The notes under the pieces: model-generated
What the model was told of the DNA's origin: nothing
The model's database searches: none
The model's input: the letters and a program-made list of their open reading frames with translations, nothing else
Translations under genes and position numbers: made by a program
Source: Cytophagales bacterium
Lineage (GTDB): Bacteria; Bacteroidota; Bacteroidia; Cytophagales; 172606-1
NCBI GenBank assembly: GCA_030446715.1
Contig: JAUJMU010000001.1
Span: forward strand, 535,297 to 599,296
DNA: 64,000 bases
Reading direction: 5' to 3'
In this document: one piece after another, positions 45,701-52,456 of the stretch
Numbering within the stretch: position 1 is the stretch's first letter
How the letters are laid out: each line of letters begins with the position of its first letter

Positions 45701-46795
45701 ATGAAAATACTGACCATCGTGGGCACCAGGCCCAACATTATCAAAATTACTCAGTTCAGCCGGGTAGCGGCGCGGTATCCGCACATACAGCACCGGTTGC
45801 TGCATACCGGGCAGCATTACAACCACAACATGAGTGACGTGTTCTTCGAAGAACTGGGGCTGCGGCAACCCGATTACGCGTTCAGCATTCAGGGAGAGCG
45901 TGTGGTTTCGCAGCTGGCCGGGATCATGAAGGCCATAGAAGGCGTGGTGCAGGAATACCAGCCGGACCTGATGGTGGTGGTGGGCGACGTAAACTCCACC
46001 CTTGCGGCGGCGCTGGTCGCCAACAAAATGGGCATAAAGCTGGCCCACGTGGAGAGCGGCCTCCGCAGCTGTGACCGCACCATGCCCGAAGAAAACAACC
46101 GGATTCTCACCGATGCGATTACAGACCTGTTTTTCGTGACAGAAGAAAGCGGCACCCGAAACCTGCGGGAGGAAGGCAAACCGGAAAATCATATTCACTT
46201 TGTGGGCAATACCATGATTGATACGCTGGTGGCCTATGACTACCAGATACGCCAGTCGCAGGTGCTCCGGCGGCTGGCACTTGAACCCGCATCGTACGCC
46301 CTGATGACCATGCACCGGCCGGGCAACGTAGACACCCGCGAAGGGCTGGAGAAGCTATTGAGTTTGCTCCGTAAACTGACCGTGGACGTAAAAGTAGTGT
46401 TTCCGGTGCACCCCCGCACCCTCAACCGGCTCAATGAATTCACCTTGTATGCCGGCATAGAAAACAATCCAAACCTGATTCTGATGGAGCCCGTTGGCTA
46501 CCTCGATTTCCAGAATCTTATTCTGCACGCCCGGTACGTGATTACCGACAGCGGCGGAATTCAGGAAGAAACTACGTTCCGGAAGGTGCCCTGCATTACC
46601 CTGCGGCCCAATACGGAACGGCCCTCCACCTTAACGGCAGGCTCCAACACCCTGCTTGGGTTCGATCAGGAAAAGATATTCCAAACAGTAGCCTCCATCA
46701 ATAGCGGGACGTACAAAAAGTGCGGAATCCCGCCGTACTGGGATGGGAAGGCCACGGAACGGATTTTTGAAGTGATCAGCCAACTGGACAGATAG
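45701..46795 (+). CDS. wecB: UDP-N-acetylglucosamine 2-epimerase (non-hydrolysing)
   Basis: 364 residues. It converts UDP-GlcNAc to UDP-ManNAc. Diagnostic motifs: VGTRPNIIKITQFSRV, HTGQHYNHNMSDVFFEEL, HVESGLRSCDRTMPEENNR, TMHRPGNVDTREGLEKL and the late TDSGGIQEETTFRKVPCITLRPNTERP. It pairs logically with the nucleotide-sugar dehydrogenase at 35659 to give UDP-ManNAcA. It is the last intact polysaccharide gene before the mobile region, whose recombinase remnant begins right after its stop. Confidence 0.94.
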   Translation: MKILTIVGTRPNIIKITQFSRVAARYPHIQHRLLHTGQHYNHNMSDVFFEELGLRQPDYAFSIQGERVVSQLAGIMKAIEGVVQEYQPDLMVVVGDVNSTLAAALVANKMGIKLAHVESGLRSCDRTMPEENNRILTDAITDLFFVTEESGTRNLREEGKPENHIHFVGNTMIDTLVAYDYQIRQSQVLRRLALEPASYALMTMHRPGNVDTREGLEKLLSLLRKLTVDVKVVFPVHPRTLNRLNEFTLYAGIENNPNLILMEPVGYLDFQNLILHARYVITDSGGIQEETTFRKVPCITLRPNTERPSTLTAGSNTLLGFDQEKIFQTVASINSGTYKKCGIPPYWDGKATERIFEVISQLDR

Positions 46796-46802
46796 GTATT
46801 TC

Positions 46803-47135
46803 TGCCTGTTCCGGAAGTATTATAAGGCATATCCACCCCAGGATTGGCTTTCGGGAAGACAGTACGCGGGCAGCCCCTGCAATACACGCAATTGGCAGCA
46901 GATTTTCAACCGGGCTATGCAAGCCGCCCGCATCCGGCAGGACGTAACTTTTCACAGCCTGCGGCGCAGCTATGCCACTCACCTGCAGGAGGCGGGTACC
47001 GACATTAAGCTGATTCAGGAATTACTGGGCCATAATGACATCAAAACAACCCTGCGGTATACGCATGTGAGCAACGTCACCATCGCAAGGGTAAAAAGCC
47101 CGTTTGACCGTTTGAATTTAAAGCCAGAAGAATAA
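46803..47135 (+). pseudogene. tyrosine recombinase (integrase), C-terminal remnant
   Basis: The frame reads back to the very end of wecB without a start, and about 110 codons align with the C-terminal catalytic half of Bacteroidota tyrosine recombinases. SPCNTRNWQQIFNRAM leads to box II FHSLRRSYATHLQEAGTD, LIQELLGHNDIKTTL and the nucleophile Tyr in RYTHVS, with the usual KSPFDRL ending. The N-terminal core-binding domain and the first catalytic Arg are missing. An ATG at 46917 could give a 72-residue product with no expected activity. It marks an old integration or recombination end. Confidence 0.82.
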
Positions 47136-47270
47136 CAAAAACTTGTTGCCGTTGCCCGCTGTTATTATTTAAATTGATTAAAACAATAGCGACGGTTTAA
47201 GCTCAGGTATAATTATATGAATTATGGGTATAATGCAATTAAATACAAAAGGTACTACAAAACTTTCGTA
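47136..47270. other. AT-rich gap between integrase remnant and IS66
   Basis: 135 bases, very AT-rich, no coding frame. Before the IS66 insertion this sequence would have lain directly upstream of the gene at 48813 and may contain its original promoter. Confidence 0.4.
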
Positions 47271-47278
47271 TATTTAAG
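47271..47278. repeat. 8-bp target-site duplication, left copy (tatttaag)
   Basis: Identical to 48788-48795 on the other side of the IS66 element, as expected of IS66 transposition. Confidence 0.93.
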
Positions 47279-48787
47279 GTAACTGTTTAGGTATTACAAG
47301 GAGTGGCAGTTAAGAAGGTGAATCCAGCAAGAGCGTTTTTAAGTTGTCCAAACAGGTTTTGCTTCTGCTTGCGGCAAGTAGCAATAAAGGATTGAATGCG
47401 GGCGTAAGTAGCCGCCCCGTTGAAAGTACGGAAACAGTTTGCCACTTTGAGCTTTGTTTCGGCTGGTCTTAAATCCCTTTCAGCCTGGTTGTTGGTAAAA
47501 GGCACAATCTCGTATCGGGCAAAAGCCAGTACGGAGTCTTTATACCTGAGGAGTCTTTCCAGCAGGTTTCGCCCTTTCGTCTTTTTAGGTCTTGCTTTAT
47601 GAGCAGGCTGAGGCAGGGGTTCTTCCCGGAGGCCTTGCTGGCAAAACTGCTCATAGAGCTCTTGCCAGTAGGCAAAGTATTGACTTTGCCAGTGCCTTGC
47701 CGGGAGTGTTGATACAAACTCAACAGCAATTCTTTCATGGAAACAGCCCAGCGGGAACCTGACTCAATCAAGGCCTGAAGTTCTCTAATCAGATGTGCTC
47801 CACAAATGGCGTGCTTACAATCAGTAAATGTAAAGTAAGCACCAAGGCAATCATGCACTGCCCAGCCAGTAAAATCAGCCAGGATACTGCGCTCTCCCCG
47901 TAAGGCTTTCTGCCCCCGGTGAGCGTCCACAAACAGGTAGCTGTATTGCTCATTAGAGCAGGTGTGCAACCAGTGCAGTTTGCCTTCCACTCTCAAACCC
48001 GTTTCATCAAAATGAGCCAAAGCACTGTTTTCAAGCTTTGCTTTCATTACCAGTTCACTTTCCCTGAGCCCCTCACTGACCTGGCTGTTGGCTCTCAGCA
48101 GGCTGGCCGGGTTAACTGAATAGCCAAACAAGTCGGCAAACAAAAGGCTTACTTTCCCAAACGACACCTGGCAGGCGTTACTCAAAAGCACACCTAAAGC
48201 CAGCACCCCGGGTCCGTATTGGACCGGTGCATTCACTTGTGCAGGAAAACAGCCACTGACTTGGGCACCGCATCTGGGACAATTACAACGCATGCGCCGG
48301 TATTCACGCACTACTAGTTTGGGCTCGGGCAGATCAAATACCTGCCTTGATTCTACCACCTGACCGGGTGCTGCCCCTAGCTCAGTTCCACAACTACATG
48401 CCTCAGGCTTGCACTCTATTACCTGGTCGGCCAGCAGCACCATCTGCAAAGTATTGCCCTTGTGGCCTTTCTGACCCTCCTTGCTTCTTACCGCTGGTTT
48501 TGGGCAAAGCCGGCTTCTTTTGATAGCCTTCCGGGAAGAGGGTTTATGGCTGTTACTGCTGTTTTGGGCTAATCGAGCCTTTAACTCCCCGTTTTCCTGC
48601 CGTAACCCGGCATTCTCCTTGCGCAAAGCAGTGTTCTCAGCTTCCAGCTTTTCGATTCGAGCCAGTAGCTGATAGACCAAAGTCGTTAGCGAGGATATGT
48701 CCTGTGGTAGTTCCAAGGCCTTCTTTTTAGGATACTTCTACGGCTTTCCCTTATTTTAGCTGTCTATTGATCTACCTAAACAGTTAC
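47279..48787 (-). mobile_element. IS66-family insertion sequence (single-transposase type)
   Basis: The element spans 1509 bases. Its ends are perfect 15-bp inverted repeats, GTAACTGTTTAGGTA at 47279-47293 and its complement at 48773-48787, starting with the IS66-typical GTAA. An identical 8-bp duplication flanks it, so the insertion is complete and fairly recent. It carries only a tnpC-like transposase on the minus strand, without TnpA or TnpB, as in the ISBst12-like subgroup. It landed 17 bases upstream of the gene at 48813. Confidence 0.95.
47287..48716 (-). pseudogene. IS66 transposase with a frameshift
   Basis: It starts at TTG 48716. The order is: coiled coil (LEAENTALRKENAGLRQENGE), a zinc-finger-like domain (CSCGTELG and RRMRCNCPRCGA) and the DDE core with HFDETGLRV and the second acidic motif FTDCKHAICGAHLIREL. 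Between about 47675 and 47710 the frame slips by one base: after QHSRQGTGKVN the protein should continue YFAYWQELYEQFCQQGL and on to IVPFTNNQAERDLRP, which holds the catalytic Glu, but this lies in the -1 frame. As written the main frame ends at 47469 with a wrong tail. The lesion is probably a one-base deletion; the transposase is inactive unless the read is wrong. Confidence 0.88.
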
Positions 48788-48795
48788 TATTTAAG
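48788..48795. repeat. 8-bp target-site duplication, right copy (tatttaag)
   Basis: Identical to 47271-47278. Confidence 0.93.
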
Positions 48796-48812
48796 AGTTA
48801 CCTGCCATTTTA

Positions 48813-49199
48813 ATGAGCGACACTACTAACATAAAGCGACGTTTTTTGAACTCATTAAAACGTGGGACAGGAGACGCATATTTGATAGCAAAAGCCCATC
48901 CGCAGATTGACTTTTCAAACGAAATAATTAAAGGTGCTTTAAACATTTACGCTTACGACGGACAATGTGAAGGAAATCGGGCAGAGTACATCTTTGACAT
49001 AATTTCCATTTCAAAACAAAAAGACAGAATTCGCAAAGCTGTTTTAAAGGGTTTAGCTACAGAACAAAAAGAGAGTTGGAATTTGACACATTTGTTTGCA
49101 CTTGTAAAACTGTATGCTCAACAAAATGACACAGAAGCGAAAGGGTGCGTTTCAAAACTACGCAGCGATTTGCCGGAAGGCATCATCCTGACGGAATAG
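48813..49199 (+). pseudogene. unknown gene, 3' end replaced by an ISKra4-like element
   Basis: The first 109 codons (48813-49139) look natural: a charged, helical, HEAT-like protein (KRRFLNSLKRGTGDAYLIAK, YAYDGQCEGNRAEYIFDI, KAVLKGLATEQKESWNLTHL, VKLYAQQNDTEAK). From 49141 the frame runs into the terminal repeat of the next insertion sequence, and the last 19 residues are IS-derived. IS66 sits 17 bases before its start codon. The gene is thus enclosed by two elements and probably dead. I do not recognise its family. Codon use is AT-rich. Confidence 0.65.
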
Positions 49200-50451
49200 A
49201 TCAGTAATCAGGTCAAACTTGCCACTTTGGCAAGCGGCTCTGAGCAGAATCATATTATCACAGCCTTTTTCTGACCAGCGTTGCCCGCTTCTTTTCATTC
49301 TCACTTGCAATACAGTACGGTGCGCTGCTTCCACCGGGCCGCTGCTAATCATCAGTCCTGCTTTCCGGTAAAGATCATACCGGGTGCGGTAGCGGTTATT
49401 TTTCAGGTAATTGAGCAGTTGCTGCCGGCTGTCAGCCGGTAACTCTGGTAAGCTTTCCACGGCTTTTTCTACGGCTTCTTGCTGGCCGGCAAACAGGTGC
49501 TGTTCCTGCTCATCGAGCCACTGTGGCGGACTTGTGGCGGACTGAGCCGCAATAGCCAGTTTTTCTTTCAGATGATAATAATCTAAAATATGCACCGCAT
49601 CCGGATAAGTTTCCCTGAGCCAGTTGCCAATCCAGGAGGCTCCATCGGTAACAAACACTTTCCGGCAAGCGGAAGCGGCAGGAAACAACTGCTCGAATTT
49701 CAGGGTAAATGCCTCGTAGTTTCCCCTGAAGGCCACATACCCGGAGGCGCTCCGATCCCATTGCGGTGACTCTTGTGTAGAATCTATTGCTACGGGCCTG
49801 GCCTCAAATACTCTCCCTGCTTTCGTCTCCTGCCAGCCTTCTTGGGTCAGGAGCATACTTCCATCCACCATTCCGTAGAGGATTTGTCCGGCGGCGTTTA
49901 GCTGCTTGCTCAACTGCTCAGAAGGCGCATCCAGTACGGCTTGGTCGGCCACAAAAGCGGCCGTTTGACAAGTACGGTACACTTGACTGGTGTTCACCTC
50001 AATCCCCAGGAGTGATTCCACTATTGCCGGTACCTCTCCAAACACATGCTCACAACCCGGTAATACCAGTTTGCTTTGTAAATAGGGGCTAGTTCTCGAA
50101 CCCAGCACCGGCTCACTAAACACATGACTTCTGGCCACTTCTGTTTTTCCGTACCGCGTTCGGATGATGTTTTTTTTCGATGGTTTTGGGGCACCTCACT
50201 AATATTGCCTTCCAGCACCTTGCGCCCTAAATCGGTCCAGATTTTATCGAACTCGGCTTCGTAACTATAAAAGTCCTCATGCTTTTGCAGCCCTTGTAAT
50301 GCATCGTACCGCGCTGCTGCCAAGGCTAAATATTCCTCTTTGCTCATGGGTTGATGTTGGTTAGCTTTTCTCTAAGATAACAGCCCTGGGGCCTTTACCC
50401 AAATACGCTAGCCCTTTTTTAAGCCGCCGCGTAATTTTGAAACGCACCCTT
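49141..50451 (-). mobile_element. ISKra4-family-like insertion sequence
   Basis: About 1311 bases. The ends are imperfect inverted repeats of about 27 bp: aagggtgcgtttcaaaa at 49141 matches the complement at 50451 exactly for 17 bases, and the similarity continues with scattered mismatches. The transposase fills the element on the minus strand in two overlapping frames. I see no flanking direct repeat (left agaagcga, right ctattggg), so one flank may have been deleted or rearranged after insertion. Confidence 0.8.
49158..50347 (-). CDS. ISKra4-like transposase in two frames, probable -1 programmed frameshift at A8
   Basis: Frame A (50347-50021) starts MSKEEYLALAAARYDALQGL and is the N-terminal helical part. 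Frame B (ending 49158) is the DDE-type core: GQILYGMVDGSMLL with the first Asp, CRKVFVTDGASWIGNWL with the second, HILDYYHLKEKL, and a helical C-terminus (RTRYDLYRKAGLMISSGPVEAAH). The frames join at a run of eight A on the minus strand (50170-50177 as T on the plus strand). Frame A reads CGA AAA AAA ACA, a canonical A AAA AAA slippery site; a -1 slip continues in frame B as NIIRTRYGKTEVARSHVF. The GTG at 50138 is therefore unlikely to be a true start. Confidence 0.82.
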
Positions 50452-50563
50452 CTATTGGGCATTTGTGCAGGCTGACAGGTTAGTGCTTCTAAGTCCGCCA
50501 TTGCGCCAAGCCCTGTACGTTGGCGGTCATGCTTAAGCGCCCCGGTGCTCCGAGAGTTTTTCC

Positions 50564-50571
50564 TATATTTG
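50564..50571 (+). promoter_or_regulatory. candidate -7 box (TATATTTG) of the antitoxin-PIN operon
   Basis: It matches TAnnTTTG and ends 4 bases before the antitoxin ATG at 50576, suggesting a leaderless or nearly leaderless transcript, as at purM. Confidence 0.4.
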
Positions 50572-50575
50572 GCTT

Positions 50576-50800
50576 ATGCAGACGTATCAGGTGAACATAT
50601 TGAACCCGAAAGCAGCAAAATTGTTGCAAGACCTTGCTGACCTTGATCTTATATCCATCAAACAGACTTCAGAAGACGGCTTTTTGAAGATCATTGACAA
50701 ATTGCGCTCAGAAGCGGCTGACAATCCACCTTCTTTGGACGACATCACAAAAGAAGTGGAAACGGTAAGAGCCAAGCGCTATGGCAAAAACAAAGGATAG
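50576..50800 (+). CDS. antitoxin of a PIN-toxin pair
   Basis: 74 residues: MQTYQVNILNPKAAKLLQDL, then ISIKQTSEDGFLKIIDKLRSE and a basic tail (EVETVRAKRYGKNKG). Proteins of this size and form precede PIN_3-family toxins in Bacteroidota and act as the labile antitoxin, with the N-terminal part for DNA binding and the tail for toxin contact (inferred). It overlaps the toxin gene by 20 bases, the usual coupled arrangement. Confidence 0.72.
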   Translation: MQTYQVNILNPKAAKLLQDLADLDLISIKQTSEDGFLKIIDKLRSEAADNPPSLDDITKEVETVRAKRYGKNKG

Positions 50801-51194
50801 GGTCATTGTTGACACAAACCTTTGGATTAGTTTTTTGCTGACCAAAGACTTTTCCACCCTTGATTAACTGTTTACCGACGGCTCCATAACATTGCTTTTC
50901 AGCCAGGAACTTCTTGACGAGTTCATTGAAGTGGCAAGGAGACCGAAATTTAAGAAATACTTTACCTTGGCTGATTTGCAAAACCTGCTGCAAGAACTGA
51001 GTTTGCGGGCAGAATTTATTGCTGTTACCAGCACTGTAAATGCTTGCAGAGACCCGAAAGACAACTTTCTCCTGTCGCTGGCTGCTGACGGAAAAGCAAC
51101 CCATCTGATTACCGGTGACAAAGACCTTCTTGACCTCCAGAACTTCGAAGAGACAAAGATTGTAACTATTGCAGCTTACCTTTCCGGGAAGTAA
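50781..51194 (+). pseudogene. PIN-domain toxin with a premature stop
   Basis: ATG 50781 begins MAKTKDRVIVDTNLWISFLL, the first PIN motif with the active-site Asp (VDTN). At codon 29 (50865-50867) a TAA interrupts ...FSTLD-stop-LFTDGSITLLFSQELLDE. The sense continuation would need only AAA (Lys) instead of TAA. The rest is an intact PIN_3 domain: RRPKFKKYFTLADLQNLL, ACRDPKDNFLLSLAADGKATHLITGDKDLL with the later acidic residues, and a KIVTIAAYLSGK end. PIN toxins cleave RNA. As written the toxin is lost, so the antitoxin is an orphan. Confidence 0.85.
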
Positions 51195-51304
51195 GCACGA
51201 ACCACCGACAGCGTACTGCTGCAATGCGGTAATTTTTTCCCAAGGTTCAGGAAAGCACTACTTCCCGGTCTCCCGTCTCAAATCTCCCGTCTTGATACTT
51301 ATTT

Positions 51305-51709
51305 CTACTCCTTCCGCTCCTGACAAAGCTCGATCAGCACGCCGCCGGTGGTTTTGGGGTGGAGGAAACAGACCAGTTTGTTGTCAGCTCCAGGAGTAGG
51401 GACCTGGTTGATCAGCGTGAAGCCTTCCGCCTGCATGCGGGCCATTGCCTCGCCAATATCGGTTACGTCGTAGGCTACGTGGTGAATGCCCTCGCCTTTC
51501 TTTTCCAGAAACTTCGCAATCGGGCTTTCGGGACCGGTGGCTTCCAGCAGTTCTATCTTTGTTTCGCCTACCTTGAAGAAGGAGGTGATAACGCCCTGAC
51601 TCTCCACCGTTTCCCGCTTGTAGGGTCCGGTGCCCAGCAGCCGCGTGTACAGTTGCTCCGCACTTTGCAGGTCGGCTACGGCAATACCAATGTGCTCAAT
51701 TTTATTCAT
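51305..51709 (-). CDS. mce: methylmalonyl-CoA epimerase
   Basis: 134 residues of the vicinal-oxygen-chelate fold. Metal ligands are placed as in the family: IEHIGIAVADL (His), IELLEATGPESPIAKFLEKKGEGIHHVAYDV (Glu and second His) and GVLIELCQ (Glu). The enzyme interconverts (R)- and (S)-methylmalonyl-CoA in the propionate-succinate route. No mutase gene is adjacent. Confidence 0.95.
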   Translation of the reverse strand: MNKIEHIGIAVADLQSAEQLYTRLLGTGPYKRETVESQGVITSFFKVGETKIELLEATGPESPIAKFLEKKGEGIHHVAYDVTDIGEAMARMQAEGFTLINQVPTPGADNKLVCFLHPKTTGGVLIELCQERKE

Positions 51710-51755
51710 ACGCAGGGTGGTAAGGGAAAGCGAACTTTTATCGCCTTTTAGTGTT

Positions 51756-51763
51756 TATATTTG
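51756..51763 (+). promoter_or_regulatory. candidate -7 box (TATATTTG) of the erpA-like gene
   Basis: It lies in the divergent gap between mce and the erpA-like gene and matches TAnnTTTG; the start codon is 118 bases downstream. No clear -33 element. Confidence 0.33.
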
Positions 51764-51881
51764 TGTTGATTTAACAAAGCGCAGAGATAAAGATTCTACG
51801 GTTTACGCCGGCTTGCCAACGGAACAATTTTATATCTCACTTCTCCATACTCATATCTTACTACTAAACTAAAACGCAGTC

Positions 51882-52208
51882 ATGATCAACGTAACCGAAA
51901 AAGCCAAAGATAAAATTATTGAGCTACGTCAGAAAGACGGACTTGCCGACGAGCACAACATCCGGGTAGCCGTAAGGGGTGGCGGCTGCTCCGGGCTCAT
52001 GTACGATCTGGCTTTCGACAGTGCCTCAAAGCCTGGTGACGAAGTATTCGAAGACAAAGGCATCAAGATACTGGTAGACAAGAAGAGTCTGCTTTACCTG
52101 CTGGGTACCCAACTGGACTTCTCCGATGGCCTGAATGGCAAAGGCTTTCAGTTCGTGAACCCCAACGCCTCCCGCACCTGCGGTTGCGGCGAAAGTTTTT
52201 CAGTGTAG
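51882..52208 (+). CDS. erpA: A-type iron-sulfur carrier (IscA/ErpA/HesB family)
   Basis: 108 residues. The three cluster-binding cysteines are visible: GGGCSGLMYDL and the C-terminal CGCGESF pair. It delivers Fe-S clusters to apo-enzymes. The symbol is provisional, since IscA, ErpA and SufA cannot be separated from sequence alone. Its TAG stop overlaps the left end of repeat copy 2. Confidence 0.92.
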   Translation: MINVTEKAKDKIIELRQKDGLADEHNIRVAVRGGGCSGLMYDLAFDSASKPGDEVFEDKGIKILVDKKSLLYLLGTQLDFSDGLNGKGFQFVNPNASRTCGCGESFSV

Positions 52209-52394
52209 CCTCACCCCCTGGCCCCCTCTCTTTCGGAGAGGGGGGCCGTAACGCAGGAATTGCGGGGATTTTTTCAAACTATTTCGCTCCTCTGTAAAAG
52301 AGGAAAGAGGCTCTGTAACAAAAGATAAACCTCTTCCGCCGGAAGAGGTTTTTTTCTCTCCCTCTCTTTCGGAGAGGGGGCCGGGGGGTGAGGC
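52208..52394. repeat. short element with GCCTCACCCCC / GGGGGTGAGGC ends, copy 2
   Basis: It begins at the stop codon of the erpA-like gene (gcctcaccccctggcc) and ends ggggggtgaggc at 52394. Inner hairpins pair ccccctctc with gagaggggg (about 52222-52243). No coding sequence. It contains the terminator listed separately. Confidence 0.65.
52328..52357 (+). terminator. intrinsic terminator within repeat copy 2
   Basis: A perfect 10-bp stem (aacctcttcc / ggaagaggtt) with loop gcc is followed by a T run to 52355. It would end transcripts of the erpA-like gene. Confidence 0.8.
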
Positions 52395-52456
52395 CCGGGT
52401 TGGGGGAGGCTGCAAAACTCCGTAACTTGCATATCTGTTGAATCTGGCTTTGTGCT

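Noticed and set aside
50021-50138. Independent transposase start at GTG 50138
   Set aside because: The frame continues upstream through residues that complete frame A via the A8 run, so a frameshift explains it better.
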